The notes beneath the pieces are model-generated. The model saw only the letters and a program-made list of their open reading frames with translations, was not told where the DNA came from and searched no databases. This document shows, piece after piece, positions 61,835 to 64,000 of a stretch of DNA of 64,000 nucleotides (position 1 is its first letter; every line of letters starts with the position of its first letter). The stretch lies in NCBI GenBank assembly GCA_000149225.2, contig CM000689.1, positions 620,001 through 684,000 of the forward strand, given 5' to 3'. This DNA comes from Lachancea kluyveri NRRL Y-12651 (lineage: Eukaryota > Ascomycota > Saccharomycetes > Saccharomycetales > Saccharomycetaceae). The translations under genes were made by a program, and so were the position numbers.

Positions 61835-62072
61835 AAAAAAAGAGCGAGGAGCAAGGTGCGAGAAGGTGCGTGAAAAAAAAAAAAAAAAAAAAAAAAAAAG
61901 GGGATTTGTGCAGCGCTTATCACGTGACTAACAGTGTGGATAAGCCAACACAAAACACTGTCACGGGTGGCCACGCAAATAGCCAGAACCACACCGCATC
62001 GTTCCTAACAAAACGGATATTGAAATGTATTAAATGTCTGTCTACATACGATGGGTCGGCTTCAACCCTTTG
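61694..62072. other. ARP2 upstream region with three long A tracts
   Basis: 379 bp holding A runs at 61804-61821, 61823-61841 and 61873-61899 and a Cbf1-type ATCACGTG (61919-61926). No gene seen. Confidence 0.75.
61804..61899. repeat. cluster of three poly(A) runs (18, 19 and 27 bp)
   Basis: Long homopolymer tracts between the ARP2 start and the next gene's 3' end; likely nucleosome-excluding. Confidence 0.95.
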
Positions 62073-63158
62073 TCAATCGTAGGTGTATTCTCGGTGGCCA
62101 TCCCGGGTGGTGCGCTGCGTGAGTCTAGAGGCGTTGTTTCCAGAAGCGCCCGGAGTAGAGATGATGAATTGTCTTGGCACTAGTGTCCTGACCGGTACGA
62201 TCGAGATCACCATGGGACACCTTTCATCCTGCCCCGCCAGGTCTCCCGGGGGATAGAAGCCACTGCCAGCAGCGAGTCTCTCATCGAGGAAAACGATGGA
62301 CACATCGGCCAGCTTCCGGCGGTTCGTCGAAGAAACCAGGTACAGGGGATACGTGACCGACATCGCCAGCTTGCCGCCAATGCTCCTGCCTGTTGTGCCA
62401 CAGATCCTGGTGTCGAGCTGCAGGTCGTAGCCGTCCCTGATCCAACTATCCACGTCGGTTCCCAGAAAAAACTCTCTGACCCCGTCCTCGTTGTTTCTGA
62501 TGCTCTCGAGAACTCTCGACTCTAAGAATGCTAGCAGCTGTCTGGAGCGCAGTCTGTCGTTCTCGTCGCCCCACATGTCCCGCATCTTCCTTCCGTTCAC
62601 AACAGTGTCAAACAGCTCTGCGCCAGCCCTATCCCTTTCCAGGATGCTGGCGAGCGTGGTGCTGTACAGGCCGCGAATAGACCGGTACCGCACGTCCAGC
62701 TTTGTGGTCTGAAGGCTGCGGTACAGGGCATCGTACAGTTTGGCGGATCTCCATCTCTTGAATTGGTAGGCGATGACCCCGGCCACCACCAGAGGGAAAA
62801 ACAGCGTAAACACCAGGGGCAGCACCACAAACAGCGCCGACAAGAGCCCGACACCGGCAAAGAACATCACCCACGGGGAAGTCCTGAAAGGGGCGATGGT
62901 TGGTCGTGGCCCAGGCCTGAATGGCGTCCTCCTGGGCGGATGCGTATGAAGGTTTCTGGAGAGCAGCATGTTCAGATTTCTGATGGGGGCTCTCGGGTCA
63001 TGATAGCGAATCACACCTGCCCCTGCTGTTTGTGGAACCATTTGGAGCCGTCTTCCTATGGCGACAAGGGGAGATACCAGCGTCCTGGAAAGGGGAGCAG
63101 CCGGCCTTGGGGTCAAACTGCTTTTAAAAACGTTCAGACCCAGTCTTGGTAGTAGCAT
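62073..63158 (-). CDS. probable mitochondrial membrane protein, candidate MRX9
   Basis: 361 residues. The N-terminal ~90 residues are rich in Arg, Pro and Ser with almost no acidic residues, fitting a mitochondrial presequence. One or two membrane segments follow (about 95-130, VMFFAGVGLLSALFVVLPLVFTLFF... in part). The soluble C-terminal domain has YDALYRSLQTTKLDVRYRSI, RKMRDMWGDENDRLRSRQLL and LADVSIVFLDERL. I do not recognise a catalytic motif. Position next to ARP2/MPS1 and APM4 suggests YDL027C (MRX9), a component of mitochondrial gene-expression assemblies; sequence support is weak. Confidence 0.6.
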   Translation of the reverse strand: MLLPRLGLNVFKSSLTPRPAAPLSRTLVSPLVAIGRRLQMVPQTAGAGVIRYHDPRAPIRNLNMLLSRNLHTHPPRRTPFRPGPRPTIAPFRTSPWVMFFAGVGLLSALFVVLPLVFTLFFPLVVAGVIAYQFKRWRSAKLYDALYRSLQTTKLDVRYRSIRGLYSTTLASILERDRAGAELFDTVVNGRKMRDMWGDENDRLRSRQLLAFLESRVLESIRNNEDGVREFFLGTDVDSWIRDGYDLQLDTRICGTTGRSIGGKLAMSVTYPLYLVSSTNRRKLADVSIVFLDERLAAGSGFYPPGDLAGQDERCPMVISIVPVRTLVPRQFIISTPGASGNNASRLTQRTTRDGHREYTYD

Positions 63159-63858
63159 TGTATATCGTACGATCTGCCGCTGTGTAGTAACTTGTGGTAG
63201 GGCCAGTAGCTTCTGTTAAAAGTGCTTGCTGCTGAGACTTGCTGCTGAGGCTCTCTGCTGAGGCTCTCTGCCTACACAGCGTGTTTTGTTTTTGAAAACT
63301 TGAGGTTGGCCCAAGAAAACGACAACTCTCGCTAGGTAAGGGCGGAAAGGGGAACAGACGGGATGGCCCCGTGCATTGTGCAAGAAACAGGCGTGCTCCA
63401 ATACAAGAACCACTGCACACCGCTGCAAACCGTCCGTATACAGAGTTCTGATTTGGGGCAAACCACATGCAAGCACCCGAATCGCTACACCAGCCGCACC
63501 TGACGCGGACTTGGCTTCCCACACTCCTGAGACAGATCTCGCATCAGCAAGGAAGAAACTATGAAAAATACGAGCGCCACAAGACTCAAGACTGCCTTCC
63601 TGCCTGTCTGCATGGCTGCCAGTGAGCTTTGCTTCTCCAGGCAGTCATGTAAACGGGTACCCGTCAAGCTGCTAAAATACAAAGTCATACCACATACGAA
63701 ACATAGTAACAGTAGCATTAGCCTCGAAAGAAGAGTAAGGAAAAAAAAAAAAGTCAAACAAAGTACAGTACTGGAGAGGAAATGTATGCTCTTCGAAAAT
63801 ATGTATATGGATATGTATTTACACGCAGCTGTCGCCAGGTCCCCTCGTGCACGCATGT
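63159..63858. other. spacer upstream of the MRX9 candidate, downstream of APM4
   Basis: 700 bp with GCTGAGRCT repeats (about 63226-63272) and AT-rich sequence near 63740-63830. No gene recognised. Confidence 0.7.
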
Positions 63859-64000
63859 CTAATACCTCACCTCGTATGCACCAGACCTGGAAATGTACTT
63901 GACCCACTTGACTGTGTGGTAGCTGTGGTCCCTTTCCGAAACCTTGAAAAACCGCACCACCAGCCCTGAGTTGCTAAACATAAGGATCTCAAAGGTCAAC
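63859..64000 (-). CDS. APM4: APM4, mu subunit of the AP-2 clathrin adaptor, C-terminal end (cut by window edge)
   Basis: Only the last 46 codons plus stop are present, entering from the right edge (first full codon 63999). They read LTFEILMFSNSGLVVRFFKV then HTVKWVKYISRSGAYEVRY. This is the typical end of a clathrin adaptor mu chain (SGL-VR-LKV ... KWV-YI--SG-YE-R) and fits the mu2 rather than the mu1 ending. AP-2 selects cargo at the plasma membrane. The neighbouring CRT10 is its neighbour in S. cerevisiae (YOL062C/YOL063C), supporting the name. Confidence 0.85.
   Translation of the reverse strand, partial: LTFEILMFSNSGLVVRFFKVSERDHSYHTVKWVKYISRSGAYEVRY

Noticed and set aside
61919-61926. 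Centromere CDEI-like ATCACGTG next to A-rich DNA (also 25108-25115 and GTCACATG at 53138-53145)
   Set aside because: No AT-rich CDEII of proper length and no CDEIII-like TTCCGAA nearby; more likely Cbf1 promoter sites or chance.

Overview
This window is nuclear DNA of a budding yeast of the family Saccharomycetaceae. Genes are close-packed and almost intronless. Both tRNA genes match the Saccharomyces tRNA-Tyr and tRNA-Ala closely, and the one clear protein-gene intron (ARP2) uses the yeast GTATGT / TACTAAC signals. CTG is read as leucine at conserved Leu positions, so this is not a CUG-Ser yeast. Coding DNA is fairly GC-rich, while intergenic DNA is full of poly(dA:dT) tracts and long microsatellites. 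Genes that S. cerevisiae split between two post-duplication tracks (YJL115-130 / YKR042-050, and YDL027-029 / YOL062-063) are interleaved here in single order. That points to a lineage that did not undergo the whole-genome duplication. I do not commit to a genus.

Layout. 1-26,600 is a conserved YJL/YKR block: URA2 (partial), TRK, PBS2, the tiny MCO6, a PNGase A-like amidase absent from S. cerevisiae, SPT10, NIT2, GCD14, an acyl-CoA dehydrogenase absent from S. cerevisiae, LSM1, FMP46, MTC1, ALB1 and RPE1. 26,782-36,557 is an accessory stretch inserted into that block: an intron-bearing tRNA-Tyr, an amino-acid transporter gene broken by a frameshift, a full-length PDR5-type ABC drug pump, and a secreted cysteine-rich protein with killer-preprotoxin-like layout ending in RDEL. 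36,558-51,887 returns to the block: NAP1, PET10, an unknown gene, PHO86, UIP5, SHB17, an F-box-like gene, UTH1/NCA3 (SUN family), a NIPA-like membrane protein and ASF1, followed by a small J-like protein. 53,015 onward, starting at a tRNA-Ala, is a different ancestral block: CRT10, MPS1, ARP2 (spliced), a probable MRX9 and the 3' end of APM4.

The genes are mainly housekeeping: pyrimidine synthesis, K+ uptake, the osmostress MAPK cascade, histone-gene regulation and histone chaperones (SPT10, NAP1, ASF1), tRNA methylation and mRNA decay, ribosome assembly, pentose-phosphate and riboneogenesis enzymes (RPE1, SHB17), lipid droplets, cell wall, spindle checkpoint, actin nucleation and endocytosis. 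Neighbours are not operons; each has its own promoter. The most interesting items are the accessory stretch, the broken transporter, the RDEL-ending secreted protein, a possible far-upstream promoter and leader intron for URA2, the block junction at tRNA-Ala with a probable three-gene inversion, and unusually long simple repeats. Identifications rest on recognising protein sequence and synteny from memory; no search was run.
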